From contig JAAYVD010000168.1 of NCBI GenBank assembly GCA_012517355.1, positions 62,001 to 126,000 on the forward strand: DNA of 64,000 nt, given 5' to 3'. This document shows positions 25,442 through 34,049 of the stretch, piece after piece; within the stretch, counting starts at the first letter, position 1; the number at the start of each line of letters is the position of its first letter. The DNA is from Candidatus Rifleibacteriota bacterium (GTDB lineage Bacteria > Muiribacteriota > Ozemobacteria > Ozemobacterales > Ozemobacteraceae). The translations under genes and the position numbers were made by a program. The notes under the pieces were generated by a model. It was given only the letters and a program-made list of their open reading frames with translations, searched no databases and was not told the DNA's origin.

Positions 25442-27808
25442 GTGCAGGACTTCCCGACCAGTTTCCAGCGGCAGATCCGGTGGTTCGTGCTGACCGGCAT
25501 GGTGGCGGTGGCCGCCTTCGCCGCCATCGTCCACGTGGTGTCGGTCAAAGCCCGCCAGCTGACGTTCGAGGACGCCATGGCCGAAGCACGGGAAACGGCC
25601 TACCGGCACGGAGCCGACCTCACCACGCCGCTGGTGGATGCCCTGAGCGCCGCCCGCACCCTGGCCCATTCCCTGGAGGGGATGACCCGCCGGCGCGAAG
25701 GCCTCGACCGGGAGATCGTTGACCAGATCTTCCTCCGGCTGATCGAGGCCCAGGACTTCTATTTCGGGGCCTGGGCGGTTTTCGAGCCGAACCGGTTCGA
25801 CGGCCGTGACCGGGAGTTCGCGGGAAGGCCCGGCCACGCCGCCGACGGGGGGTACGTTCCCTTCGCCTACCGCAAGGCCGGCCGGATGGTCTTCCAGCAT
25901 GACGACTACGGGTTCGAGCGCTCCCAGCCGTATTTCACCCTCCCGAAAGCCACCCGCACCGAGTGCGTGATCGACCCGTATGTCGACCCGACGGCGGAAA
26001 ACGCCGTCATGAGCAGCCTGTGCGTCCCGATCATGGAGTCGGGCGAGGTCATCGGGGTGGCTGGCATCGACATCCTGCTGAACTCCTTCAGCGAGGCGGT
26101 GGCCAGGATCACCCCTTGCCCGGACGGCTACGTCTTTTTGGTGGCCAACAACGGATTCGTGGTCGGCCACCCCGACCCCACCGCGGTCGACCGCCCCCTG
26201 TCCGGGCCCGGCGTCTCCCCCGGCCTCCTCGACTCGATCCGCGCCGGCCGCGAGGACGAGGCGGAAGGCCCCCACTACCGGACCGGGGAGCGGTGCTTCT
26301 TCCGGTATGTTCCCCTGCGGTTCGGACGGGCCCCGACCGCCTGGTCGCTGGGCGTGGCCATCCCCGAGCGGACGATCCATGCCCGGGCCCGCAGCGTGAC
26401 CCTGGGCGCCACCCAGGTCGGCCTGGCCTCCATCCTGCTGCTGGCCTTCGTCCTGGCCATCGCCTACCGGTCGGTGGTGCAGCCGGTCCGGGAGGCGGAA
26501 ACCACCATCCGACGGTTCTTCGACCACATCCACGACGCGGTGGTGGTCCACGACACCGACGGCCGGATCATCGAGGTCAACGACCAGATGCTCACCACCT
26601 TCGGGGTCGGCCGCGCCGACCTGGAGCGCTTCGGCCGGTGCCAGGACTTCCTGGCCCCCGGGGAGGACCCCTCGCGCCTGCCGGGGGCGTGGGCCGAGGC
26701 GCTGGGGGGAGCCCATCCGGCCCTGGATTGCCACTGCCGGCGCCCGCTCCTGCACGAGGATTTCTGGGCCGACCTGCATTTCAGCGCCCTTCGGCTGCCG
26801 GGCCGGACGGTCATCCTGTCGACCATCCGCGACAATACCGAGCAACGCCGGTCGGAGGCGGAGATCCGTCGCCTGGCCAGCATCGTCGAACACAGCCCGG
26901 ACTTCATCGCCATCACCCGCCTGTCGGGGGAGTCCCTCTACGTGAACCCCGCGGGCTGTCGCATGATCGGCCTCGATCCCGCCGGCCTGGGAAAAGGACA
27001 CCAGGCCCGCGACTTCCTCCACGAGGAATGGGCGGCCACCATGCTGGAGACCCTGCTGCTGGAGGCCAGGACCAAAGGTTCCTGGAAGGGGGAGGTCGTG
27101 GTGCGGAACTTCCGGTCGGGTCGGGCCATTCCCATGGACGGGTTCTCGTTCATCCCCGGGTTCCCGGTGATCGACGAGTCCTCGGTGCTGGTCAGCATCA
27201 ACCGGGACATCTCCGAGCGCAAGGCCGCCGAGGAGGAGCGGGCGGAAACAGCGGCCCGCACACAGCGCCAGATCCAGTGCGTCATCCGCCTGGCCACCTC
27301 GCCCGCGCTCCGGGAAGGCAACCTGCGCGGCGCCTTCCGGGAGGCGACCGAGGGGGCCGCCCGCGCGCTCGATGTGGCGCGGGTCAGCATCTGGCTGGGG
27401 TCCCCCGAGATGGCCACCATCACCCTCGCCGACCTGTACGATTCCCGCCCCGACCGGCCACCCTCTCCCCAGACCTTCAGCGCCACCTCGATGCCGCTGT
27501 ATTTCCTGGCCCTCCAGGCCGAGCGGGCCATCGACGCCCACGACGCCCTGCTGGACCCCCGCACCTCGGAGTTCGGGGAAACCTACCTCCTCCCCAACGG
27601 CATCGCCGCCACGCTCGACGCCCCCATCCGGCGGTCGGGGAACGTGGTCGGGGTCCTGCGTTGCGAGCACGTCGGCCTGCCCCGCCGCTGGCTTCCCGAC
27701 GAGATCCGGTTCGCCGGGGAGGTGGCCGACCAGGTCGCGCAGATGCTCGCCTTGGCGGAACGCCGCCAGAGGCCGGCCTCACCCTCGCCCATCCCGCCGG
27801 CGGCCTGA
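25442..27808 (+). CDS. Cache-PAS-PAS-GAF sensor protein lacking an output domain
   Basis: 788 residues from GTG. A membrane helix at about 14-36 and another at about 320-343 bracket a periplasmic dCache-type ligand domain (VPIMESGEVIGVAGIDI is the typical core strand pair). Two PAS domains follow (about 350-465, with VVVHDTDGRIIEVND, and about 475-595), then a GAF domain (about 610-770). After the GAF there are only about 20 Pro-rich residues: no histidine kinase, GGDEF, EAL or phosphatase domain. Either it signals by protein contact or its output partner is encoded separately; the next gene, a 49-residue membrane protein, is the only candidate in the same direction. Confidence 0.85.
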   Translation: MQDFPTSFQRQIRWFVLTGMVAVAAFAAIVHVVSVKARQLTFEDAMAEARETAYRHGADLTTPLVDALSAARTLAHSLEGMTRRREGLDREIVDQIFLRLIEAQDFYFGAWAVFEPNRFDGRDREFAGRPGHAADGGYVPFAYRKAGRMVFQHDDYGFERSQPYFTLPKATRTECVIDPYVDPTAENAVMSSLCVPIMESGEVIGVAGIDILLNSFSEAVARITPCPDGYVFLVANNGFVVGHPDPTAVDRPLSGPGVSPGLLDSIRAGREDEAEGPHYRTGERCFFRYVPLRFGRAPTAWSLGVAIPERTIHARARSVTLGATQVGLASILLLAFVLAIAYRSVVQPVREAETTIRRFFDHIHDAVVVHDTDGRIIEVNDQMLTTFGVGRADLERFGRCQDFLAPGEDPSRLPGAWAEALGGAHPALDCHCRRPLLHEDFWADLHFSALRLPGRTVILSTIRDNTEQRRSEAEIRRLASIVEHSPDFIAITRLSGESLYVNPAGCRMIGLDPAGLGKGHQARDFLHEEWAATMLETLLLEARTKGSWKGEVVVRNFRSGRAIPMDGFSFIPGFPVIDESSVLVSINRDISERKAAEEERAETAARTQRQIQCVIRLATSPALREGNLRGAFREATEGAARALDVARVSIWLGSPEMATITLADLYDSRPDRPPSPQTFSATSMPLYFLALQAERAIDAHDALLDPRTSEFGETYLLPNGIAATLDAPIRRSGNVVGVLRCEHVGLPRRWLPDEIRFAGEVADQVAQMLALAERRQRPASPSPIPPAA

Positions 27809-27898
27809 TCCGGCCACGGATTCCGGGCGGTCGCCCCAGCGTCAAGGAATTCCCCCTTCCTGCCGATACCGCGTAGGTCAGGGAAGGAGGTGGGAACC

Positions 27899-28048
27899 AT
27901 GCTGCGAACCTTTGCCACGGTCCTGTTGATCCTGGCCAGCCTGGTCGGCTTCGTGTTCAGCTACGAGTATGCCTACCACAAGATCTCCCGGGTCTTGACC
28001 AGTTCGACCGACCAGGTCGACCAGGGAGCCTGGGCCGTCAAGAAGTAG
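27899..28048 (+). CDS. Small single-pass membrane protein, 49 residues
   Basis: A short ATG frame preceded by the excellent ribosome site GGAAGGAGGT. Residues 4-22 are hydrophobic, followed by a polar tail rich in Ser, Thr and Gln ending in AVKK. It lies 90 bases after the Cache-PAS sensor and overlaps the end of the convergent GIY-YIG gene by 11 bases. The strong ribosome site and clear membrane segment make it a likely real gene. No family is recognised; it could be a small partner of the sensor (inference). Confidence 0.6.
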   Translation: MLRTFATVLLILASLVGFVFSYEYAYHKISRVLTSSTDQVDQGAWAVKK

Positions 28049-28406
28049 CCGGCCCACCCGCGCCGCCTCGCCCCCACCGGCCGATGAGGGCGAGTTTCGC
28101 CACGCGGGGCAGCCGTTTGACCGCGCATTCCCGCCGGAGGGCGGCCGACCGGTCGGGGCAGGGCTCGTGGTACACCACCCGCACGGGCCGGCGGGTCCGC
28201 GTGTAGCGCGCCGCGGTGCCCGCCTGGTGCTGGGTCAGCCGGCGGTCGAGGTCGGTGGTCACCCCGGTGTACAGGCTGCCGTCGCGGCACTCAAGGATGT
28301 ACAGCACCCACGGCGACGGGGCGACGGGGGCCTGGGAAGCGGGGGGACGGCCGGCGGCGCGGCGGCTCCGTCGAGAGTCCCGGGCTGATGTGGCTGAGCG
28401 GGCCAT
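28038..28406 (-). CDS. GIY-YIG domain protein (UPF0213/YhbQ type)
   Basis: 122 residues. A basic, Ala/Arg-rich N-terminal tail of about 30 residues precedes a GIY-YIG nuclease fold: YILECRDGSLYTG, then DLDRRLTQH with the catalytic-type Arg, ARYTRTRRPVRVVYHEP, and the Glu in RRECAVKRL. This matches the small stand-alone YhbQ family, implicated in DNA repair or DNA end processing. The start is fixed by a promoter whose -10 ends 6 bases before the ATG. Confidence 0.85.
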   Translation of the reverse strand: MARSATSARDSRRSRRAAGRPPASQAPVAPSPWVLYILECRDGSLYTGVTTDLDRRLTQHQAGTAARYTRTRRPVRVVYHEPCPDRSAALRRECAVKRLPRVAKLALIGRWGRGGAGGPATS

Positions 28407-28412
28407 GCCTCA

Positions 28413-28441
28413 ACCCTACCTGACCCGACCCATCCACGCAA
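28413..28441 (-). promoter_or_regulatory. Leaderless-type promoter of the GIY-YIG gene
   Basis: On the minus strand TTGCGT (28441-28436), 17 bases, TAGGGT (28418-28413), then 6 bases and the ATG at 28406. Confidence 0.55.
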
Positions 28442-28579
28442 CCCCCGCTTCGTCCGCGCCGTCTTTTCCTCAGCGGTCCGGCAGGCCCCCCCTCCCCGGT
28501 CAGCGGGGAGTGATGGGGCCGAGGAGGAGGACTTCCTTGCCGGCCTCGCCGCGGCGGGCCTGCTGGCCGCCCGCAACCA

Positions 28580-28608
28580 TTGACGGACGCCGGAAGGGCT
28601 GGTATACT
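28580..28608 (+). promoter_or_regulatory. metK promoter
   Basis: TTGACG (28580-28585), 17 bases, TATACT (28603-28608). The predicted leader is about 26 bases, too short for a SAM riboswitch. Confidence 0.7.
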
Positions 28609-28640
28609 CCCCTCACTTTCCTGTAATGGAGGTTCTTCCC

Positions 28641-29816
28641 GTGAAATACTTCTTCACCTCTGAATCCGTCACCGAGGGCCACCCCGACAAGGTGGCCGAC
28701 CAGATCTCCGACGCCGTTCTCGACGCCATCTACGCGCAGGACAAGTACGCGCGCGTGGCCTGCGAAACCGCCGTCACCACCGGCCTCGCCTTCGTGATGG
28801 GCGAGATCACCACCAATTGCTACGTCGACATCCAGGAGATCGTCCGCAAGACGATCGTCGATATCGGGTATGTCAACTCCGAGTGGGGCATCGACGGCCG
28901 CGCCTGCGGCGTCATGGTGGCCCTCGACAAGCAGTCCCCCGACATCGCCCAGGGCGTCAACAAGGCCGCCGACGCCGACGACAAGGCCGGCGACAAGGAA
29001 CTGAACACCGGCGCCGGCGACCAGGGCATGATGGTCGGCTACGCCTGCCGCGAGACCCCCGACCTGATGCCGGCCCCCATCTACTACGCCCACGGCATCT
29101 GCCGCAAGCTGGCCGAACTGCGCAAGAAGAACGTCCTTCCCTACCTCCGGCCCGACGGCAAGGCCCAGGTCACCGTCGAATACGACAACGGCAAGGTGGC
29201 CCGCATCGACGCGGTGGTCATCTCCTCGCAGCACGCCCCGGAAGTCAGTCACGCCCAGATCACCGAAGACCTGATCACCAAGTGCGCCAAGGCGGTCATC
29301 CCCGCCGAGCTGCTCGACAAGAAGACCAAGTTCTTCGTCAACCCCACCGGCCGGTTCGTGGTCGGCGGTCCGCAGGGCGATTCCGGCCTGACCGGGCGCA
29401 AGATCATCGTCGACACCTACGGCGGCATGGCCTCCCACGGCGGCGGCGCCTTCTCCGGGAAGGACCCCACCAAGGTCGACCGCTCGGGCGCCTACATGGG
29501 CCGCTACATCGCCAAGAACCTCGTGGCCGCCGGCATCGCCGACCGGCTCGAGATCCAGATCGCCTACGCGATCGGCGTGGCCCGCCCGCTGTCGGTGCAC
29601 GTGAACACCTTCGGCACCACCAAGCTGGCCCCCGAGAAGATCGAAAAGCTGATCCTCGACACCTTCGACCTGCGGCCGGGCGCCATCATCAAGCAGCTCG
29701 ACCTGCGCCGGCCGATCTACAAGCAGACCGCGGCCTACGGGCATTTCGGCCGGTCCGACCTCGACCTGCCCTGGGAACGCACCGACAAGGTCGACGTCCT
29801 CAAGAAAGCCCTCTGA
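28641..29816 (+). CDS. metK: S-adenosylmethionine synthetase
   Basis: 391 residues, cytoplasmic. It makes S-adenosylmethionine from methionine and ATP. The start is GTG at 28641: GGAGG lies 8 bases upstream and the protein then opens [16 protein letters not shown] as in other MetK proteins. The ATG at 28626 would put the ribosome site inside the gene. Family motifs are intact: [13 protein letters not shown] and [16 protein letters not shown]. Length is normal for the family. It has its own promoter and a strong terminator, so it is probably transcribed alone. Two enzymes that could recycle SAM by-products lie at 43336 and 45272. Confidence 0.97.
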   Translation: MKYFFTSESVTEGHPDKVADQISDAVLDAIYAQDKYARVACETAVTTGLAFVMGEITTNCYVDIQEIVRKTIVDIGYVNSEWGIDGRACGVMVALDKQSPDIAQGVNKAADADDKAGDKELNTGAGDQGMMVGYACRETPDLMPAPIYYAHGICRKLAELRKKNVLPYLRPDGKAQVTVEYDNGKVARIDAVVISSQHAPEVSHAQITEDLITKCAKAVIPAELLDKKTKFFVNPTGRFVVGGPQGDSGLTGRKIIVDTYGGMASHGGGAFSGKDPTKVDRSGAYMGRYIAKNLVAAGIADRLEIQIAYAIGVARPLSVHVNTFGTTKLAPEKIEKLILDTFDLRPGAIIKQLDLRRPIYKQTAAYGHFGRSDLDLPWERTDKVDVLKKAL

Positions 29817-29848
29817 TGCGGCCGTGACCCGCATTTCCCCCGGTTCCG

Positions 29849-29884
29849 CCACGGGCCTGGACCCTCACCGGTCCAGGCCCGTGG
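29849..29884 (+). terminator. Strong terminator of metK
   Basis: Perfect 15-bp stem (CCACGGGCCTGGACC with its complement) around the 6-base loop CTCACC, followed by GCGCGTTTCG. It begins 33 bases after the metK stop. Confidence 0.8.
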
Positions 29885-29901
29885 GCGCGTTTCGGGTGGC
29901 T

Positions 29902-29988
29902 GACCGACACGAGGTCGGCCATACCCCTTGGCCGCCACCGATGGCAGCGCGAAGCACGGGTTTCGCGCATCGCAAAGGGGCCGGCCGC
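29902..29988 (+). repeat. Dispersed palindromic element, copy E (at the start of a CDS)
   Basis: Plus-strand copy: GACCGACACGAGGTCGG, ACCCCTTGG, CCGCCACCGATGGCAG, GCGAAGCACGGGTTTCGCG and CAAAGGGGCCG. It overlaps the 5' end of the polysaccharide deacetylase gene and would be read in the same frame as the copy in nadB. Confidence 0.75.
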
Positions 29989-30795
29989 TCCGTGGCGGGG
30001 CGGCTGACGCCGCGGGTGCTGCTGGTGCTGCTGCTGGGCGTGCTCGCCTGGGGCGGCGGGGCCGGGCCGGCGGCGGCGGCCGGACGGTTGGCGGTGCTGG
30101 TCTACCATCACCTGGAAGACCCGACCCGTTCCGACGTTTCCTGCACCCCGACCCAGTTCGACGCGCAGATGGCCGCCCTGCAGGCGGAAGGGTTCACCCC
30201 CCTGAACCTGGCGCAGATCCGGCTGTTTTTGGCCGGCGGCCTGCCGTCCGTCGAGAAGCCGGTGGCGATCACCTTCGACGACGGGTATGAGAGCCTCTAC
30301 CACCACGCCCTGCCCATCGCCCGGGCCCGCAAGATCCCCATGATCGCCTTCGTGGTGACCTCGCGGCTGGGCCGGCAGCCGCAGTTCACCCGCTACCTGT
30401 CGCCCGCGCAGATCCGGGAGATGGCCGCCACCGGCTGGTTCGAGTTCGGCTCGCACACCCACGACCTGCACACCGACCTGCTCCGCATCTGGGAATCCTT
30501 CCGGTCGACCCCCAACCCCCTGCTGCCGGTGGTAAGCGCCGACCTGGCCCAATCCCAGGGGCGGCTGCGCGAGATCCTCGGGCACCCCGCGACGGCCCTG
30601 GCCTGGCCCTACGGCAAGTACACCCCCGAGACCCGGAAAGCGGCACGCCACCAGGGGTTTTTGCTGCACTTCACCAGCCTCTCGGGCGCCAACGAACCCG
30701 GCGGCGACCCCTACGGCATCAAGCGGCTGCCCGTCTCCTCGCGCGACACCCCCGACTCGGTGGTGCGCAAGGCCGGCGGGTCCTGGCTCTGGTAG
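29941..30795 (+). CDS. Polysaccharide deacetylase (NodB homology domain), exported
   Basis: 284 residues from the ATG at 29941, which lies within an element copy. A GTG at 29992, directly before a good signal peptide (RVLLVLLLGVLAW, then an Ala-rich cleavage region), is an equally possible start. An open frame continues upstream into the metK terminator, but a start there is unlikely. The NodB domain is complete: YHHLE at the N-terminus, the metal-binding Asp pair in TFDDGYE (Asp113-Asp114), and SHTHDLH with the His-x3-His-type ligands. Family knowledge: these PgaB/IcaB-like enzymes remove acetyl groups from surface polysaccharides such as poly-N-acetylglucosamine. It is 7 bases upstream of nadB, so co-transcription is likely despite unrelated roles. 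Confidence 0.82.
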   Translation: MAARSTGFAHRKGAGRSVAGRLTPRVLLVLLLGVLAWGGGAGPAAAAGRLAVLVYHHLEDPTRSDVSCTPTQFDAQMAALQAEGFTPLNLAQIRLFLAGGLPSVEKPVAITFDDGYESLYHHALPIARARKIPMIAFVVTSRLGRQPQFTRYLSPAQIREMAATGWFEFGSHTHDLHTDLLRIWESFRSTPNPLLPVVSADLAQSQGRLREILGHPATALAWPYGKYTPETRKAARHQGFLLHFTSLSGANEPGGDPYGIKRLPVSSRDTPDSVVRKAGGSWLW

Positions 30796-30802
30796 CCCGG
30801 AC

Positions 30803-32665
30803 ATGGAGGGGACCCCCGCGGCCTTCCTGGTCATCGGGTCTGGGGTGGCGGGGTTGTTCGCGGCCCTGGAGCTGGCCGCCGCCGGTCAACGGGTCCTGGT
30901 CCTGACCCGGCGCGCGATCGACGAGGGGAACTCGGCCTACGCCCAGGGGGGCATCGCCACCGTCTGGGATCCCGCCGATACGGCGGCCGGGCACGCCCGG
31001 GACACGCTGGTGGCCGGGGCGGGTTTGTGCGATCCGGCGGCCGTCGATCTCCTGGTCAGGGAAGGACCCGACGGCGTCCGGGCCATGATCGGGCTGGGCG
31101 CCCGGTTCGACCGCGATGATGACGGGAACCTTCTGCTGACCCGCGAAGGCGGCCACGGCTGCCGGCGGATTCTGCACGCCAACGGGGATGCCACCGGCCG
31201 CGAACTGGAGCGGGCCCTGGTGGCGCGCGTCAGGCAGGAGCCCCGGATCGAGGTGCGGGAAGGCGTCACGGCGTTCGACCTGCTGCGCCACGAGGGCCGG
31301 GTGACCGGCGCCCGGGCCCTGGACGGCGACGGGCGGCCCCTGGCCTTCCCCGCCGACCGCATCCTGTTGGCCAGCGGCGGCCTGGCCGCCCTGTTCCGGG
31401 ACACCACCAATCCCGCCGTGACCGTCGGCGACGGCATCGTCATGGCCTGGGCGGCGGGGGCGGCGGTGGCCGACCTCGAGTTCATCCAGTTCCATCCGAC
31501 GGGGCTGGTGATCCCCGGCCAGCCGCGGCACCTGCTCACCGAGGCCCTGCGCGGGGAAGGGGCCCACCTGCTGAGCCGGTCCGGCGACCGGTTCATGCCC
31601 CGCCACCACCCCCTGGCCGAGCTGGCCCCCCGCGACATCGTGGCCCGCGCCGAGTTGGCCGAGATGCAGCGGACGGGGGACCCCTTCGTGCTCCTCGACG
31701 CCCGGCACCTGGGGGCCTCGTTTCTGGCCGGCCGGTTCCCCGGCCTGGAGGCGATGCTGGGCCGGTTCGGCCTGTCGCTGGCCAGGGATCCCATCCCGGT
31801 GGCCCCGGCCGCGCACTACACGATCGGCGGGGTGCTCACCGACCTGGCGGGCCGGACCACCGTCCCCGGCCTGTATGCCGCGGGAGAGGTCGCCTGCACC
31901 GGCGTGCACGGCGCCAACCGCCTGGCGTCCAACAGCCTGCTCGAATGCCTGGTGTTCGGGCGGCGGGCCGCCCATGCCATGCTGGAGGATTCCATCCGTT
32001 CGCAGAAAGGCACAGCAAGCGCCTCAGCAACCGGATCCCCCCTGCCGGAAACCGGGGCCGGTCTCACCGCCCCACCAGCCGGCGATCCCGACCGACACGA
32101 GGTCGGAAGTGGGCCGCGGGCGCCAGGATGGCGCATCCTCCGCGATCCCGACCGGCACGACGTCGGAAGGGCCCCTTTGCCGCCACGGATGGCGGTGCGA
32201 AACGCCCGTTTCGCGCATCGCCAAGGGGCCGACCGGCAGGAGGTCGCAGATCCTCCCTTGCCACCAGGGATGAAACCCCTGAACCTCAGCATCACTGACG
32301 GCCAGGGGACGGACGGGCCTGGGTTCACCTGGATGCCGGCACGGTTCCCCCCGGGGGATCCCGGGGAGTTTCTCGACCGCCTGCTGGGGGTGTTCCGGAC
32401 CGGACCCGGCCTCGACGAGGCCATGGGCAAACTGGAACCGTCGCTGACGACGGTGACCGTTCCCCTGGGCGAGGCCACCCCCGACCGGGTGGCCCGCCGC
32501 CAGCGGACCGTCGCCGCCGCGCTGCTGGCCCGCTTCGCCCACGCCCGCCGGGAAAGCCGCGGGGCCCATTTCCGGGAAGACTTCCCCGCCCCCGACCCGG
32601 CCTGGCAATTCCGGCAGGTGCTGACCGGCACCACGCTGTCGCGCTGGCCCGGCTCCGTGGAGTGA
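30803..32665 (+). CDS. nadB: L-aspartate oxidase with an in-frame repeat insertion
   Basis: 620 residues. The enzyme oxidises L-aspartate to iminoaspartate, the first step of NAD synthesis. The FAD-binding motif GSGVAGLFAALELA starts at about residue 12; SAYAQGGIA, GGHGCRRILHANGDATGREL, PTGL and the active-site region HYTIGGVLTDLAGRTTVPGLYAAGE are conserved. Relatives have about 500-540 residues; the excess is a segment at about 408-510, between the FAD/capping part and the helical C-terminal domain, much of which is encoded by three partial units of the dispersed palindromic element (427-491). The insertion keeps the frame and sits where a surface loop is expected, so the enzyme may still work. 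nadA and nadC are not in the window. Confidence 0.92.
   Translation: MEGTPAAFLVIGSGVAGLFAALELAAAGQRVLVLTRRAIDEGNSAYAQGGIATVWDPADTAAGHARDTLVAGAGLCDPAAVDLLVREGPDGVRAMIGLGARFDRDDDGNLLLTREGGHGCRRILHANGDATGRELERALVARVRQEPRIEVREGVTAFDLLRHEGRVTGARALDGDGRPLAFPADRILLASGGLAALFRDTTNPAVTVGDGIVMAWAAGAAVADLEFIQFHPTGLVIPGQPRHLLTEALRGEGAHLLSRSGDRFMPRHHPLAELAPRDIVARAELAEMQRTGDPFVLLDARHLGASFLAGRFPGLEAMLGRFGLSLARDPIPVAPAAHYTIGGVLTDLAGRTTVPGLYAAGEVACTGVHGANRLASNSLLECLVFGRRAAHAMLEDSIRSQKGTASASATGSPLPETGAGLTAPPAGDPDRHEVGSGPRAPGWRILRDPDRHDVGRAPLPPRMAVRNARFAHRQGADRQEVADPPLPPGMKPLNLSITDGQGTDGPGFTWMPARFPPGDPGEFLDRLLGVFRTGPGLDEAMGKLEPSLTTVTVPLGEATPDRVARRQRTVAAALLARFAHARRESRGAHFREDFPAPDPAWQFRQVLTGTTLSRWPGSVE
32084..32276 (+). 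repeat. Dispersed palindromic element, copies D1-D3 inside nadB
   Basis: Three tandem plus-strand units. D1 (about 32084-32143) starts GATCCCGACCGACACGAGG and is truncated or diverged. D2 (about 32144-32236) is full: GACCGGCACGACGTCGG, CCCCTTTGCC, CCGCCACGGATGGCGG, GCGAAACGCCCGTTTCGCG and CCAAGGGGCCG. D3 (about 32231-32276) restarts GACCGGCAGGAGGTCGC, then CCCTTGCCACCAGGGATG, and stops. All are read in frame. Confidence 0.85.
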
Positions 32666-32735
32666 GGGCCTTCACCACCGAGGCCCCGAGAGGACCCGGA
32701 GAGAACGAACGGGAAGCAGAGGAAAACCAAAAGAC

Positions 32736-32759
32736 CGACGGCGCCGCGGGGCGCCGTCG
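32736..32759 (-). terminator. Intrinsic terminator of the HAMP-protein operon
   Basis: 10-bp stem CGACGGCGCC with its complement and a 4-base loop. On the minus strand it is followed by GGTCTTTTGGTTTTCC, the best T-rich tail in the window. Confidence 0.75.
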
Positions 32760-32789
32760 TGATGAGTATTGGGGAACCGGGAAGGAGGA

Positions 32790-33398
32790 TCAGGCCGTGG
32801 CAGCCGGGCCGGATTCGGCCCCCTCCGAGGCGTCCTTTTCGAGGACGAAGGCCTTGCAGGTGGCATCGATGACCTTGGCGGCCTCGCAGATCTCGTTGTC
32901 GACCTTGCCGGCGCTCTTGGCCCGGTCGAGGGCGGCGGTCAGGCGCTCGGCGGCCTCACGCAGGCTGGTGACCTTGTTGCGCAGGCCCATGGTCATGTCG
33001 TTCATGGCGTCGGCCAGGTCTTTCAGTTCGTCCTTCGGCCGGAGCTTGATGAAGTTGGTCAGGTCGCCCTCGCCGATGTTCCGGGCCACCCGTTCCATGC
33101 GGTAGACCGGCCCGGCTATCGTGTGCGTGACGAAGATGCAGATGAACGCGACGATGAGGATGCTGATCAGTTCCGCCACCACCACCCCGGGCAAGAGGGC
33201 TTGTCCGAGCTGAGAGGTGTCGATGGGCAGCTTGGACTCGACGACCAGCTTGGTCTCGAGCTTTTCGATGGAGATGCCGTAGACCAGGGCGCCGACGATG
33301 TTGGCCACGATGATGACGATCAGGATGAAGATCGCGGTCAACCGGCTCTGGAACCCGGGCTTGATGAAATACCGCTTCCGGCGGCGGATCTGGCTCAT
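32790..33398 (-). CDS. Two-helix membrane protein with HAMP domain and no output domain
   Basis: 202 residues. The ATG at 33398 follows GGGAGGGTGTCC. Membrane helices lie at about 20-45 and 82-106, with a short periplasmic loop between. A HAMP domain (about 105-160: IAGPVYRMERVARNIGEGDL, then LKDLADAMNDM) continues into a coiled coil (about 150-185). There is no kinase, phosphatase or methyl-accepting signalling tip. Such truncated chemoreceptor-like proteins are known in several phyla, but their role is unclear. It follows the secreted protein gene at 33429 by 30 bases, so the two form an operon. Confidence 0.75.
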   Translation of the reverse strand: MSQIRRRKRYFIKPGFQSRLTAIFILIVIIVANIVGALVYGISIEKLETKLVVESKLPIDTSQLGQALLPGVVVAELISILIVAFICIFVTHTIAGPVYRMERVARNIGEGDLTNFIKLRPKDELKDLADAMNDMTMGLRNKVTSLREAAERLTAALDRAKSAGKVDNEICEAAKVIDATCKAFVLEKDASEGAESGPAATA

Positions 33399-33428
33399 GG
33401 ACACCCTCCCGTTCGATGTTTCCCGATT

Positions 33429-33905
33429 TCAGATTCCCGCAGGCCCGTTCGGGGCCGTGGGCTGGGCCTCCCGTGTTTCCGGGCGGTCGCCGGCGGGGGG
33501 CTCCAGGTCTTCCAGGTCGAGGATGTCCTCGAGAGTCCCGAGGTCATCCGGTGGGCTGGCGGCGGACCCGGTGGGGTCCCCTTCCGCATCGCTCCAGGAC
33601 ACGTTCTCCAGGTCGGAGTCGGACTCCCCATCGCCCAGGAGATCGGACAACGCCTGCCCCGCGGCGGGTTCGCTGGTGGGTCCGCTCCGGGGGGGATTGG
33701 CCTCCTCCACGGGGACGGACCCGTCGCGGGTCCCGACCAGCAGGTCGAGGGCGGTGCCGTCCAGGAACTCGACGTTCGGCGCCGGCCGCACTTTGTCAAA
33801 CCCCTCGTTGGCCACGGCAGCCCCTTCCGCGGGGAAGACCACCGCAAGCGCGAGGAACAGAGCCACCCAGCGGAAACCACGGAACCCGCTTGGCTTGATG
33901 GCCAT
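33429..33905 (-). CDS. Small exported acidic protein, unknown function
   Basis: 158 residues. A basic N-terminus and hydrophobic helix (about 12-30) form a signal peptide. The mature part is acidic and low in complexity (LEDILDLEDLEPP, many Asp/Glu/Gly/Pro), likely disordered. The start is uncertain: on the minus strand TTGACA, 17 bases and TACCAT form a promoter-like pair in which the start ATG overlaps the -10 box. Either that promoter is not used or translation starts further in, for example at a GTG 13 codons later. It is the first gene of an operon with the HAMP protein. No family is recognised. Confidence 0.5.
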   Translation of the reverse strand: MAIKPSGFRGFRWVALFLALAVVFPAEGAAVANEGFDKVRPAPNVEFLDGTALDLLVGTRDGSVPVEEANPPRSGPTSEPAAGQALSDLLGDGESDSDLENVSWSDAEGDPTGSAASPPDDLGTLEDILDLEDLEPPAGDRPETREAQPTAPNGPAGI

Positions 33906-33962
33906 GGTAAAGCATTGATCGGGGGGTGTCAAGAACATTGGGCCCTCCCGGAGGGGCTGAGG

Positions 33963-33992
33963 TTGCATCCGGTCCTGCCGGTGCCTTATACT
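33963..33992 (+). promoter_or_regulatory. Promoter of the secreted unknown at 34050
   Basis: TTGCAT (33963-33968), an 18-base spacer and TATACT (33987-33992). The leader is about 50 bases, with AGGCGGAAAG before the ATG. Confidence 0.55.
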
Positions 33993-34049
33993 CCCCTTTC
34001 GGACCGTTTGCCCGATTCCTTTACCGAGAAAGTGTACAGGCGGAAAGAC

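Noticed and set aside
24260-27670. A single 1136-codon minus-strand frame joining the J-domain gene with the region over the Cache-PAS sensor
   Set aside because: Only the part from 25285 downward has a promoter and a domain; the rest is antisense to a clear plus-strand gene.
28609-28640. SAM riboswitch before metK
   Set aside because: The predicted leader is about 26 bases, far too short, and no fold is seen.
29824-29940. Upstream start for the polysaccharide deacetylase near the metK stop
   Set aside because: The strong metK terminator hairpin would lie inside the gene; no ribosome site is present.
30803-32665. nadB broken into two genes or a pseudogene by the repeat insertion
   Set aside because: The frame is unbroken through all units and both flanking domains keep conserved residues.
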